The notes beneath the pieces are model-generated. The model was not told the DNA's origin, made no database searches, and saw only the letters and a program-made list of their open reading frames with translations. From positions 4,186,001 through 4,250,000 of the forward strand of contig NZ_CP065546.1 of the NCBI RefSeq assembly GCF_015999545.1: a DNA stretch of 64,000 nt, read 5' to 3'. The position numbers were made by a program, and so were the translations under genes. This stretch comes from Lysinibacillus sp. JNUCC-52 (GTDB lineage: Bacteria; Bacillota; Bacilli; Bacillales_A; Planococcaceae). How positions within the stretch are numbered: the stretch's first letter is position 1; the number at the start of each line of letters is the position of its first letter. Below are positions 45,164 to 55,315 of the stretch, in pieces.

Positions 45164-46309
45164 ATGAATTCATATATCTATCTTGATCATGCGGCGACAT
45201 CCCCGATGAACGACAAGGTAATAGACGCCATGACTTTAGCGATGCGAGATGTATTTGGAAATGCATCAAGTATTCACGGAGTAGGACGAGAGGCGCGCAA
45301 ACATTTAGATAATGCACGTGATGTACTTGCACAATCTATAGGTGCAAAGCCAGGGGAAATTATTTTAACTAGTGGTGGTACAGAAGCTGATAATCTGGCA
45401 ATCATTGGAACGGTTACTGCCCGAGCTGCTGAAGGTAAGCACGTTATTACAACTCAAATCGAACATCATGCGGTGTTACATACTTGTGAGAAGCTGGAAC
45501 GAGATGGCTTTGAAGTGACGTATTTACCAGTTGATGCGCATGGACGCATAACTGTTGAAGCGGTACAAAAGGCGTTACGTGATGATACTATCCTAGTAAC
45601 AATTATGTATGGTAATAACGAAGTTGGTTCAATTCAGCCAATTGCTGAAATAGGTGAGTTGTTGCGGGAGCATAAAGCGACGTTTCATACAGATGCTGTT
45701 CAGGCGTATGGCTTAGAGAAAATTGATGTAGCAGCTTTGCAAGTTGATTTATTAAGTGTATCTGCGCATAAGATTAATGGACCAAAAGGGATTGGCTTCC
45801 TTTATCAGAAAACTGGGACACCACTTACAAGCTATGCGTTAGGTGGTTCGCAGGAGAAAAAACGTCGTGCTGGTACCGAAAATATTCCTGCTGTTATTGG
45901 CTTTGCCACAGCCGCAGAAAATGCAAGTCAGTTGCGCGAAAGTAAGCGAACACTGTACAATCGCTTTAAACAAATTATGCTTGAAGTTTTTACACATGAA
46001 AAGCTAGTATTTCATGTCAATGGCGATACTCAAAATGTCCTGCCGCACGTCTTAAATGTCAGCTTTGCCAATATGGAGGTAGAGTCATTTTTAGTGAATC
46101 TAGATATGGCTGGTATTTGTGCATCGAGCGGTTCTGCATGCACAGCTGGTACGATTGATCCTTCACATGTGTTAGTTGCTATGTACGGCAAAGGGGCAGA
46201 GGAGTTACGAAACTCTATTCGCTTTAGCTTTGGCCAAGGTCTAACAGAAGAAGCTGTCCGCCAAGCGGCAGAAAAAACAGCAGCGATTGTGAAAAAGCTG
46301 GCAAAATAA
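45164..46309 (+). CDS. yrvO: Cysteine desulfurase (YrvO-like, partner of MnmA)
   Basis: PLP enzyme that moves sulfur from cysteine. 381 aa from the ATG at 45164 (AAAGGAG 8 nt upstream). Seen: the cofactor region TSGGTEADNLAI near residue 70, HTDAVQ near 180, the PLP Lys in SVSAHKINGPKG near 203, and the persulfide Cys in GSACTAG near 325. It sits 107 bp before mnmA, so sulfur delivery to tRNA thiolation is its likely main job. Confidence 0.95.
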   Translation: MNSYIYLDHAATSPMNDKVIDAMTLAMRDVFGNASSIHGVGREARKHLDNARDVLAQSIGAKPGEIILTSGGTEADNLAIIGTVTARAAEGKHVITTQIEHHAVLHTCEKLERDGFEVTYLPVDAHGRITVEAVQKALRDDTILVTIMYGNNEVGSIQPIAEIGELLREHKATFHTDAVQAYGLEKIDVAALQVDLLSVSAHKINGPKGIGFLYQKTGTPLTSYALGGSQEKKRRAGTENIPAVIGFATAAENASQLRESKRTLYNRFKQIMLEVFTHEKLVFHVNGDTQNVLPHVLNVSFANMEVESFLVNLDMAGICASSGSACTAGTIDPSHVLVAMYGKGAEELRNSIRFSFGQGLTEEAVRQAAEKTAAIVKKLAK

Positions 46310-46395
46310 TTTGTTAATTACTATCAATTTAAACCGAATTAATTAAAATGCTATGTATATTTGCACAGCCTTATAGTTCGGTTTATATGAATTGA

Positions 46396-47541
<1,146 letters not shown>

Positions 47542-47548
47542 CTTGTGG

Positions 47549-47659
47549 AAAGGCTGCAAATATACTGAGCTCTGTTAATGTTCTTAGGAGATAAGAAGAT
47601 GCATTAAGTAGATGGAGTCACTTAGTGTAAACGAATAAGCGATAGGATTTGCAGTCTTT
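47549..47659 (+). other. Long-range stem enclosing the mnmA-yrrB spacer
   Basis: AAAGGCTGCAAAT (47549-47561) and ATTTGCAGTCTTT (47647-47659) make a 13-bp stem with one G-U pair. Inside are TTCTTA/TAAGAA and TAAGT/ACTTA hairpins. The yrrB ribosome site lies 11 nt beyond. It might be a terminator, or a structure affecting yrrB; I cannot assign it. Confidence 0.35.
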
Positions 47660-47682
47660 TCGCTACATAGAGGTGAAATAAT

Positions 47683-48342
47683 TTGGATTTGAACGAGCAG
47701 GGCATACAAGCGTTCCAAGAAAAGCGTTATGAGGATGCTGCACAACTATTTACGAAAGCTATAGAAGCAGAACCTGACAATGCAATTGGCTATGTAAACT
47801 TTGGGAATTTATTAGCCGTACTAGAAGATACAGAACGAGCAGAACGCTTTTTTCAAAAGGCAATCACTGTTGACGAAACAGCAGCTACAGCATATTATGG
47901 CTTAGCTAATTTATATTATAATGCGGAACGCTATCCTGAAGCGCTAAAACTTTATGAGCTAGCGGTACAGCATAAAATAGCAGGTGCAGATGTTTATTAT
48001 ATGATGGGCAAATGTTTTGAAAGAATGGAAAATCCAAAGCTTGCATTGCCGTATTTACAACGTGCAGCGGAGATTGCACCTGAAGATACGCAAATTCGCC
48101 TTGCATATGCGATCGTGCTATGTGCTTTAGAAATGTTCGAAGAAGGTAAGAAGGAATTGGATTATTTAATCGAGCTGGATTGGAATAATGCAGATGCGCA
48201 TTATAATTTAGGGGTTCTATATGCAGTATCTACAGAACAAACAGAAGATGCTATGTATCATTTGAAGCAGGCATTTACACTCCAACCAGAATATGACCAA
48301 GCGCGCTATATTTACGATATGATTGCACAACGGTTTAACTAA
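47683..48342 (+). CDS. yrrB: Tetratricopeptide repeat protein (YrrB-like)
   Basis: 219 aa made of about six TPR units of 34 residues (for example starting near 4, 38, 72, 105, 139 and 173, with the A..Y..LG..Y pattern). No signal peptide. TPR proteins act as scaffolds; the partner is unknown, though B. subtilis yrrB also follows mnmA. The start is TTG with GAGGTGA 6 nt upstream. Confidence 0.88.
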   Translation: MDLNEQGIQAFQEKRYEDAAQLFTKAIEAEPDNAIGYVNFGNLLAVLEDTERAERFFQKAITVDETAATAYYGLANLYYNAERYPEALKLYELAVQHKIAGADVYYMMGKCFERMENPKLALPYLQRAAEIAPEDTQIRLAYAIVLCALEMFEEGKKELDYLIELDWNNADAHYNLGVLYAVSTEQTEDAMYHLKQAFTLQPEYDQARYIYDMIAQRFN

Positions 48343-48361
48343 AGTAGCTTGAACCAAAGAG

Positions 48362-48402
48362 AAAAAGTGTTAGATTGACTGCCATCAATCTAACACTTTT
48401 TT
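48362..48402. terminator. Long-stem hairpin, dispersed family copy 2
   Basis: AAAAAGTGTTAGATTGA (48362-48378) pairs with its complement (48385-48401) around a 6-nt loop and is followed by T. It is nearly identical to 55167-55208, and the flanking TATACCGTTG is shared in reverse complement with that copy. Confidence 0.8.
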
Positions 48403-48540
48403 GCTATACCGTTGACTTCCGCGGGCACACTGTCAGCAACAACCCTCGCTAACGCAAGAGTTGTTGCATCTTTCTATGCGTGCGTTTCCGCATGAGTCAT
48501 CGCCTTCGTTCATCAACTGGTGGCATCTTGAAATTTTATT
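48403..48540. repeat. GC-rich intergenic repeat-like segment
   Basis: 138 bp of non-coding DNA, more GC-rich than its surroundings, with CCGTTGACTTCCGCGGG and an AACAAC...CTTGCGTTAGCG-type inverted piece. Read on the minus strand it resembles the segment at 55030-55165, and each adjoins a copy of the long-stem hairpin. It looks like a decayed dispersed repeat. Confidence 0.45.
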
Positions 48541-48565
48541 ACATTTAATTTTGCTATTCGATCAA

Positions 48566-49300
48566 TTATTTACTGTCTTTCCTGTCAAATGTGAGCTGTG
48601 ACAAGTATTGTGCTAAATGCGCAACAGGTGTGGTATCTAAAAGTGAGGATTCTGCCTCATTTCCCTTTAAAATATTGATTTCTTTATTGAGCCGCTCCAT
48701 TTTACGATCTAATTCTGCAGCTTGTAATGCCGCCTCTTTTAATTCCATGCGAATATGGGCAGGCACTTCTTTATTATACTTATAATAAATTTTATGTTCG
48801 AGACTTGCCCAAAAATCCATTGCAATCGTACGAATTTGAATTTCCGTATAAACTTTTTCCATTCGATCGGACATAAAGATTGGAATTTTAATAATAAGAT
48901 GTAGGCTTTGGTAGCCATTTTCTTTTGGATACGCAATATAGTCTTTTACATCGACGACCTCAATATCATTTTGTGCTTGAAGCATCGCACTTACTTTGTA
49001 TATATCTTCAACAAAAGAGCACGTAATGCGGAGGCCTGCGATATCACGAATATTATCGCGAATACTTTCAATAGCAGGCGGTAGCTCTTTTTTCTGCATC
49101 TTTAATAAAATGCTTTTTGGTGATTTCACGCGAGTCGAGACATGTTCAATTGGATTATATTCATGAATGAGCTTAAATTCTTCTTGTAAAATATTGATTT
49201 TCGTTTCAACTTCATTTAATGCAAATTTGTATGCAAGGAAAAAGCGGGTAAGCTCTGTTTGAAGTGTTTTATAAGTGATAGCTTCGAGTTCGTTTTTCAT
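48566..49300 (-). CDS. relP: Small alarmone synthetase RelP/SasA (YwaC-like)
   Basis: Makes (p)ppGpp without a hydrolase or regulatory domain. 244 aa from the ATG at 49300. Seen: YKFALNEVETKINILQEEF, EHVSTRVKSPKSIL near residue 55, IRDIAGLRITCSFVEDIY near 85, YPKENGYQSLHLII near 128 and EIQIRTIAMDFWASLEHKIYY from 158. The DFWASLEHKIYYK block points to RelP rather than RelQ. AAAGGA lies 11 nt before the start. A longer frame to 49426 adds a hydrophobic stretch outside the family and is not used. Confidence 0.92.
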   Translation of the reverse strand: MKNELEAITYKTLQTELTRFFLAYKFALNEVETKINILQEEFKLIHEYNPIEHVSTRVKSPKSILLKMQKKELPPAIESIRDNIRDIAGLRITCSFVEDIYKVSAMLQAQNDIEVVDVKDYIAYPKENGYQSLHLIIKIPIFMSDRMEKVYTEIQIRTIAMDFWASLEHKIYYKYNKEVPAHIRMELKEAALQAAELDRKMERLNKEINILKGNEAESSLLDTTPVAHLAQYLSQLTFDRKDSK

Positions 49301-49469
49301 ATTATAATAAATCCTTTCTTCCGAAAAAATCGTTCTAGTCATGATAGAGAATAATATTAGTATGCCTACTTTCAAGCTTAACAAAAAGAAAGGATAAATA
49401 AAAATTTGTGCTCTAGCAAAAAGCATGTCGGAACTCCTTTAACAAGAAATGTTTTCTGCTTTGAAAAAG

Positions 49470-49511
49470 AAAAAATACCTCGAAAAGTGTTTCTCTCGAA
49501 GTATTTTTTAT
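49470..49511 (-). terminator. Terminator of the hisA unit
   Basis: AAAAAATAC and TCGA pair with TCGA and GTATTTTTT with one bulge; it lies just after the 95-aa gene on the minus strand. Confidence 0.65.
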
Positions 49512-49527
49512 CTACGTTTATATTATT

Positions 49528-49815
49528 TTAAACAAGTATTTTAGCGTCTAAATTGTAACGTTTATTGAACTCATCAACGAAAAGCTGTAAGTCAATATAA
49601 GTACCGATATATGGCTCGGTTTCTTGATCGAGAAGGAAACCACAAGTTGCTTTTAATGATTTAGAAAACTCAAGTAACATTTGTTCGTTATCAAGTTGAA
49701 TTTGTAATGATAAAGAATCATCCAACGTATTCACCTTGAAATATTTTCTATCAATAATGCGTTCTAAATTTGTCTTTTCAAATGGAAAAACAAAGTCTTT
49801 ATAAATTAATTTCAC
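49528..49815 (-). CDS. Hypothetical protein paired with hisA
   Basis: 95 aa, soluble, no motif that I recognise. Its ATG overlaps the end of the hisA-like gene by 4 nt, so the two are translated together and probably act in one process. The pattern of alternating hydrophobic residues suggests a small alpha/beta fold. Ends before a terminator. Confidence 0.65.
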   Translation of the reverse strand: MKLIYKDFVFPFEKTNLERIIDRKYFKVNTLDDSLSLQIQLDNEQMLLEFSKSLKATCGFLLDQETEPYIGTYIDLQLFVDEFNKRYNLDAKILV

Positions 49816-50588
49816 AGTACCCCGCCTTTTTTACAATAATTTACAACCTTAGTATATGGTAAATCTCCACCGAAAATAGAAAGGGAGCTACCAATTGTGA
49901 CATGAAGCTTATTATTAGAAATTGCTTTAAATTTTTTTAAGTCCTCTAAAGAACGAACTCCGCCAGCATAGGTTGTTGGAATGGATGTCCAAGCAGCCAA
50001 ATCTCGTACAAGGTTTTCTTGCATACCACCTTTTTTTCCTTCAACATCGACAGCGTGAATCAGTAATTCATCACAAAATCCTTCGATATAGGCAATGGTC
50101 TTTGCATTCACTTCGAAGTCACTAAACTTCGTCCATTTATCAGTTACAACAAACCATTTGTTATCGCGCATTCTACAGCTAAGGTCAATTACGAGATGCT
50201 TTTTCCCAATGGTATTAACTAGTTGCTCTAAACGATTAATGTCGAGTTTTCCATCATGAAAGATATAGGATGTCACGATAACATGAGAGGCACCTGCATC
50301 TATGTATTTTTTTGCGTTTTCTGAAGTAATACCGCCCCCGACTTGTAGGCCTCCTGGAAATGCTGCTAATGCTGCGATTGCGGCTTGTTCATTGCCATTG
50401 CCAAGCATGATGACATGACCACCAACTAATTGATCTTTTGCAAACATGTTAGCATAATAGCTAGAGTCAAAATCTGAAATGAAATTTTCGATAACTTCTT
50501 GATCTATATGTCCTAATGTACTTCCAACAATTTGTTTTACTTTGCCATCGTGTAAATCGATGCAAGGTCTAAATTCCAATAGCTTCAC
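49812..50588 (-). CDS. hisA: Eukaryotic-type HisA (ProFAR isomerase)
   Basis: Isomerises ProFAR to PRFAR in histidine synthesis. 258 aa, a TIM barrel. The sequence follows yeast HIS6 rather than bacterial HisA: FRPCIDLHDGKVKQIVGSTL at the start, SSYYANMFAKDQLVGGHVI, LQVGGGI near 83, VIDLSCR near 133, LIHAVDVEGKKGG near 178 and the phosphate loops TYAGGVRS near 204 and GSSLSIFGG near 232. It stands alone, away from any his operon. The start is GTG at 50588, rather close to AAGG; TTG at 50579 is an alternative. Confidence 0.88.
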   Translation of the reverse strand: MKLLEFRPCIDLHDGKVKQIVGSTLGHIDQEVIENFISDFDSSYYANMFAKDQLVGGHVIMLGNGNEQAAIAALAAFPGGLQVGGGITSENAKKYIDAGASHVIVTSYIFHDGKLDINRLEQLVNTIGKKHLVIDLSCRMRDNKWFVVTDKWTKFSDFEVNAKTIAYIEGFCDELLIHAVDVEGKKGGMQENLVRDLAAWTSIPTTYAGGVRSLEDLKKFKAISNNKLHVTIGSSLSIFGGDLPYTKVVNYCKKGGVL

Positions 50589-50770
50589 AATCCTTCCAAC
50601 AACAAGTTCATAGTATCTATCATAGCATGGTTAGAAATAAATTAGCTGTAAATCTTCATTTGTCAAAATAATGTTAAAAATTTTTACGTTTTTCTTGTGA
50701 AAACGATATTTCTTAACGTGCTGTGGTAAAATAATAAGATTGAAATAAACGAGAAGGGGACGAATCGAAA

Positions 50771-53212
50771 ATGACAGAAAATCTAGATTTATTTGAGTTG
50801 AATAAGCTATTTATTCTCGGCCGTCCTATTGTGTCTATTTTTCATAATCCTCAAAATATGTATTCTATTGTACGTGTGAAAATTCAAGAAACAAATTTGC
50901 AATATGATGATAAGGAAATTATTGTTGTTGGTTATTTCCCGCAACTGCAAATGGACGAACAATATCGTTTTACAGGAATTATGAGACAACATCCAAAATA
51001 TGGTGTACAATTTCAAGTTGAGACGTTTACAAAAGAAGTGCCCGCAACTGAGCAAGGAATTGTTCATTACTTATCAAGTGATTTATTTGTTGGGATAGGG
51101 AAGAAAACTGCTGAAACAATTGTTGAAAAGCTTGGTGCCAATACAATCCGTCGTATATTAGAAGATCCAAATGTGCTTGATGTTGTACCTCGATTATCGG
51201 CTGAAAAAAAAGAAGTCATTCATCGCACGATTGAGCAAAATCTTGGATTAGAGCGTGTTATGATTCAATTGAATGAATGGGGATTTGGTCCACAGCTCGG
51301 AATGAAAATTTATCAAACATACCGTACAGAAACGATTGATTTTTTGACTGAAAATCCTTATCGTCTCATTGAAGATGTGGACGGAGTTGGTTTTTTCCGT
51401 GCAGATGAGCTTGGTGCAAAATTAGGGATTACTGGTAATCACCCTGACCGTATTAAGGCTGCGATTTTACATACTCTAAATACAGCTGCTTTATCGGATG
51501 GCCATGTATATTTAGATGCTGAGCATGTCTTACCGCAAGTGAAAGATATGCTTGAGCAAAGCCAACGTCAAGAAATTCCGTATGAAGCAATTTCTAAAGC
51601 TTGTATTGAGATGCGTGAGGAAAATAAAATATATGGAGAAGAAACAAGACTTTATTTGCCTTCCTTATATTTTTCGGAAATAGGCATTGCGTCAAAAATT
51701 ATTGCGTTAACTGAACGAAATAGTCAGGCTAAGCATTTTAGTAAAGATGAAATTCGCAAGGCGATTGGGGATACGGAAGCATTTTTAAATGTTACGTATG
51801 CAGAAACACAAGCTTTTGCGATAGAACAGGCTCTTAATTCAGCTGTGATGATTTTGACGGGTGGTCCTGGTACAGGAAAAACGACTGTTGTTAGAGGCAT
51901 TGTGGAAGTCTATGCAAAGCTTCACGGTCTTTCATTAAATCCTAAGGAGTATGCGCAAAAAGAAGAACCGTTTCCTATTATTTTATGTGCACCAACAGGA
52001 AGAGCTGCTAAACGTTTAGCAGAGTCCACAGAGCTACCTGCTATGACAATCCACCGCTTGCTAGGTTTTACAGGACAGGAGAAGGAAGAAGAAACCGAGC
52101 GAGAGGTTACAGGGAAACTTATTATTGTCGATGAAATGTCAATGGTTGATACATGGCTTGCCCATCAGTTATTAAAATCACTACATGAAGATGTTCAAGT
52201 TGTTTTTGTAGGTGACCAGGATCAGTTACCACCAGTAGGCCCTGGACAAGTACTCAAAGATTTACTTGCCTCACAACAAATTCCAACAGTTGAACTGACG
52301 GATGTTTATCGACAGGCGGAAGGTTCGACAATTATAGAGCTTGCCCATCAAATTAAGCGGGGGACAATACCAAATGATTTGACGATGAAAACGTCTGATC
52401 GTTCATTTATTAAAGCTTCACCCGATCAAGTAGCAAATGTCGTAACGCAAGTTGTAAAAAGTGCTGTAGCGAAAGGGCAAGAAATACGTAATATACAAGT
52501 TTTAGCACCGATGTATAAAGGGCCAGCAGGCATTGATAATTTAAATAAAATGATTCAAGACCTTGTTAATCCGAATGATACAGGTACAAGAAAAGAGCTT
52601 ATTTTTGGTGATGTAACGTATCGAATTAAGGACAAGGTGCTACAGCTTGTCAACCAGCCAGAAAGCAATGTCTTTAACGGCGATATGGGGGAAGTCATTA
52701 GTATTATTAAAGCTAAAGAAACGATTGAAAAGCAGGATTTGCTTGTCGTGTCATTTGATGGTATTGAGGTAACGTACCAACGGAGCGATCTTAATCAATT
52801 AACCCTAGCGTATTGTTGTTCGATTCATAAATCGCAGGGCTCTGAATTTCAAACGGTGATTATGCCTGTTGTTCGTGGCTATTCTAAAATGCTACGTCGT
52901 AATTTGTTATATACTGGAATTACGCGGGCGAAAAATTTCTTAATTTTATGCGGTGAGCCTGATGTGCTAGCTAATGGCTTACAGCGTACAGATGATTTAC
53001 AACGGTTCACGTCTTTGCGAGCACGACTTAATCCAATGGATGCATCTCCAGATGAGGTCAATGAAGTGAAGGAGATGTCAGAGGAGACAATTGGAGAAGA
53101 ACGACAAGACGAGCCTGTGACTGTTCTACAGCTAACAGTAGAGACATTACCATATATACATCCAATGATTGGAATGGATGGCATTTCTCCATATGATTTT
53201 ATGGATAACTAA
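50771..53212 (+). CDS. recD2: RecD-like 5'-3' DNA helicase RecD2
   Basis: SF1B helicase without RecB/RecC partners. 813 aa. Domains: N-terminal extension with helix-hairpin-helix repeats (VGIGKKTAETIVEKLG near 96), Walker A GGPGTGKTTVV near residue 363, IIVDEMSMVDTWL near 455, VFVGDQDQLPPVGPGQV near 478, and the SIHKSQGSEF motif near 685 with TGITRAK near 717. AAGGGG lies about 10 nt before the ATG. It corresponds to B. subtilis YrrC. Confidence 0.95.
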   Translation: MTENLDLFELNKLFILGRPIVSIFHNPQNMYSIVRVKIQETNLQYDDKEIIVVGYFPQLQMDEQYRFTGIMRQHPKYGVQFQVETFTKEVPATEQGIVHYLSSDLFVGIGKKTAETIVEKLGANTIRRILEDPNVLDVVPRLSAEKKEVIHRTIEQNLGLERVMIQLNEWGFGPQLGMKIYQTYRTETIDFLTENPYRLIEDVDGVGFFRADELGAKLGITGNHPDRIKAAILHTLNTAALSDGHVYLDAEHVLPQVKDMLEQSQRQEIPYEAISKACIEMREENKIYGEETRLYLPSLYFSEIGIASKIIALTERNSQAKHFSKDEIRKAIGDTEAFLNVTYAETQAFAIEQALNSAVMILTGGPGTGKTTVVRGIVEVYAKLHGLSLNPKEYAQKEEPFPIILCAPTGRAAKRLAESTELPAMTIHRLLGFTGQEKEEETEREVTGKLIIVDEMSMVDTWLAHQLLKSLHEDVQVVFVGDQDQLPPVGPGQVLKDLLASQQIPTVELTDVYRQAEGSTIIELAHQIKRGTIPNDLTMKTSDRSFIKASPDQVANVVTQVVKSAVAKGQEIRNIQVLAPMYKGPAGIDNLNKMIQDLVNPNDTGTRKELIFGDVTYRIKDKVLQLVNQPESNVFNGDMGEVISIIKAKETIEKQDLLVVSFDGIEVTYQRSDLNQLTLAYCCSIHKSQGSEFQTVIMPVVRGYSKMLRRNLLYTGITRAKNFLILCGEPDVLANGLQRTDDLQRFTSLRARLNPMDASPDEVNEVKEMSEETIGEERQDEPVTVLQLTVETLPYIHPMIGMDGISPYDFMDN

Positions 53213-53243
53213 AAATCGAAATAAGTTTTATGAGGTGAAGAAA

Positions 53244-54938
53244 GTGAAACGCATCGTGTTATTGCTTCTATTCATGCTGTTATTACCATTTGCACAAAAG
53301 GTACATGCCAGTAATATTGTTATTCAAGTGAATGAGGAAGCAACTGTCTTTGATAATCGTTCAGGAGCACTTGAACAAGTAGGAACGTTATCAGGAGGAC
53401 AAACTTTTGAAGTGACAAAAGATTATGGGGCAAATTGGTGGCAAATTCGTTGGGGTGGTAGTTACGGCTATGTCGATAAACGGTATACAACCGTTGTACC
53501 ATCCACAACATATAAAAATACCGTTCCTTCAGTTGCGAAGATAAAAGATTATATTGTAGCAACGAAGGTAACCCCTATTTATGATAATACAGGCAATAAA
53601 TTGGTTCAATTTGCAACATTGTCAGAAGGTGTTCGTTTTCCCATTTATAGTAGAATGGGCAGTTGGTACGGAATTGCTGTGAACGGACGACTTGGTTATG
53701 TACATAGTAATTTCGTGAATGAAGAAAAAGGGCAAGAGACAACGAATCCTTCAACAAAGCCGACTGAAAAGCCAACGCCAACACCCACTCCGCCAAGTAA
53801 GCAAAATGGCTATATTGAAGCATTAGAAAATACAGTACTTTATGATCTTCGTAGAGAACAACCGATGTCTATTGCAACACTTAACAAAGGTCAGCAATTG
53901 GAAGTGGCAGGTGTTGGTGATGAAACTTATGTTCAAGTTCGTTGGGGCAAAACATTTGTTTATGCTGAAAAAACGAAAGTAAAGTTTGTGAACACGCCTA
54001 CTTATAAAAATATTGGTAAAGACAATGCCGTAAAAAATCAATATTTCATTCCGATATCAGGAAATAGCGAAATTTATGATCGATCAGCAAACAAACTAGT
54101 GCCATTTGCAAAGCTCGATATGAATCGACGTTATCCTATTTTACGAAAAGAAGCCAATTGGTATGTGACGACAATTGGTGGACGCGAAGGCTATATTCAC
54201 AGTTCTAAGGTTGCTTTAGATCGTGGTGTTCCAGTTATGATGTACCACCATTTATTAAAGGAGCATGAGCTTGGACGCTTTAAAAATGTAAGTACTACAA
54301 TGACAGATACACAATTTGCTAATGAAATGAAATATTTGAAAGATAAAAAATTTGAAACGGTTAGTGCAGACGATTTATTACGTTTTATGCGTAATGAAAT
54401 TACATTACCCGCATATTCAATTGTTCTAACATTTGATGATGGTTTATTATCTACAAGAGAATATGCTTATCCGATTTTAAAAAAATACGGTTTTCAAGCA
54501 ACACAATTTTTAATTACGTATCGTAATGAATATTCTCCAGCAGAGCAACTATTTAATTACAATGATTTACAAGCACTATCAAGAAAAGATATGGAGCTCA
54601 TGCAAGATGTCTTTACATATGAGTCTCATACGTACAATTTACATGATATGATCGGGAATAAAGGGAAAATGTTGCTAATTCCTTATCATGAAGTTGTACA
54701 AGATTTAAAGCGCAGTTTAACGATTATTCCAGAAGCAAAAGCATTTGCTTATCCATTTGGTCAATATACTACCAATACAATTTACGCTGTAAAGGAAGCT
54801 GGATTTGCGATGGCCTTTTCAACGAAGCCTGGCTACAACAATCCATATGATGATGTTTACCAAATTAAACGTTTATATAGTGATCAACAAACGTCCTTCA
54901 CGCAGTTCAAAAAAATGGTTTCACCGTATGCACAATAA
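53244..54938 (+). CDS. Secreted polysaccharide deacetylase with SH3-like modules
   Basis: 564 aa from the GTG at 53244 (GAGGTGAAG 4 nt upstream). Signal peptide 1-23. Residues about 25-160 hold two SH3-like modules; a Thr/Pro-rich linker (STKPTEKPTPTPTPP) follows; two more such modules lie at about 190-330. The NodB deacetylase comes last: TFDDG metal motif near 400, ESHTYNLHD with the metal His pair near 465, and FAYPFGQY near 507. It probably binds the wall and deacetylates peptidoglycan or another polymer. Confidence 0.88.
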   Translation: MKRIVLLLLFMLLLPFAQKVHASNIVIQVNEEATVFDNRSGALEQVGTLSGGQTFEVTKDYGANWWQIRWGGSYGYVDKRYTTVVPSTTYKNTVPSVAKIKDYIVATKVTPIYDNTGNKLVQFATLSEGVRFPIYSRMGSWYGIAVNGRLGYVHSNFVNEEKGQETTNPSTKPTEKPTPTPTPPSKQNGYIEALENTVLYDLRREQPMSIATLNKGQQLEVAGVGDETYVQVRWGKTFVYAEKTKVKFVNTPTYKNIGKDNAVKNQYFIPISGNSEIYDRSANKLVPFAKLDMNRRYPILRKEANWYVTTIGGREGYIHSSKVALDRGVPVMMYHHLLKEHELGRFKNVSTTMTDTQFANEMKYLKDKKFETVSADDLLRFMRNEITLPAYSIVLTFDDGLLSTREYAYPILKKYGFQATQFLITYRNEYSPAEQLFNYNDLQALSRKDMELMQDVFTYESHTYNLHDMIGNKGKMLLIPYHEVVQDLKRSLTIIPEAKAFAYPFGQYTTNTIYAVKEAGFAMAFSTKPGYNNPYDDVYQIKRLYSDQQTSFTQFKKMVSPYAQ

Positions 54939-55315
54939 TATTTTCTAAAAAGAAGCTGGGATTAAATTTTAATTTTTGTAAGAGGGAAAAGGTTAAAGGA
55001 GATACTGGTGACATTTAAAATAGTATACTAGTTAATGGTAGCGTAGGCAGTGACTCCAATGGCAACGCAAGCAACGTAAAACCAAAGAAACCGTGCGTTA
55101 GAGATGGTGGAAGTTTACGGTGTACTGGCGGAATGCATTTCTCGTAGCATTAACAACGGTATAACCAAAAAGTGTTAGATTGATTATAGTCAATCTAACA
55201 CTTTTTTTCTTGGCTTCCTATTTGAAGTGAGCAAAGGAGCGATGGAACGATTCAGCCTAATAGGTCATATAATACATGAGTAGTAAAAACATAGGTCCAT
55301 TTTAGGGGTGAATGT
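54939..55315. repeat. Gene-free spacer with long-stem hairpin copy 3
   Basis: 377 bases without a supportable gene. A 17-bp perfect stem (AAAAAGTGTTAGATTGA at 55167-55183 with its complement at 55190-55206, then T) is the third copy of the hairpin at 30082 and 48362. The 130 bases to its left resemble the minus strand of 48412-48530. GGGGTG before 55316 serves hpaB. Confidence 0.7.

Noticed and set aside
49301-49426. Hydrophobic N-terminal extension of the alarmone synthetase
   Set aside because: RelP proteins are soluble and start at the MKNELEA-like region; a ribosome site sits before 49300.
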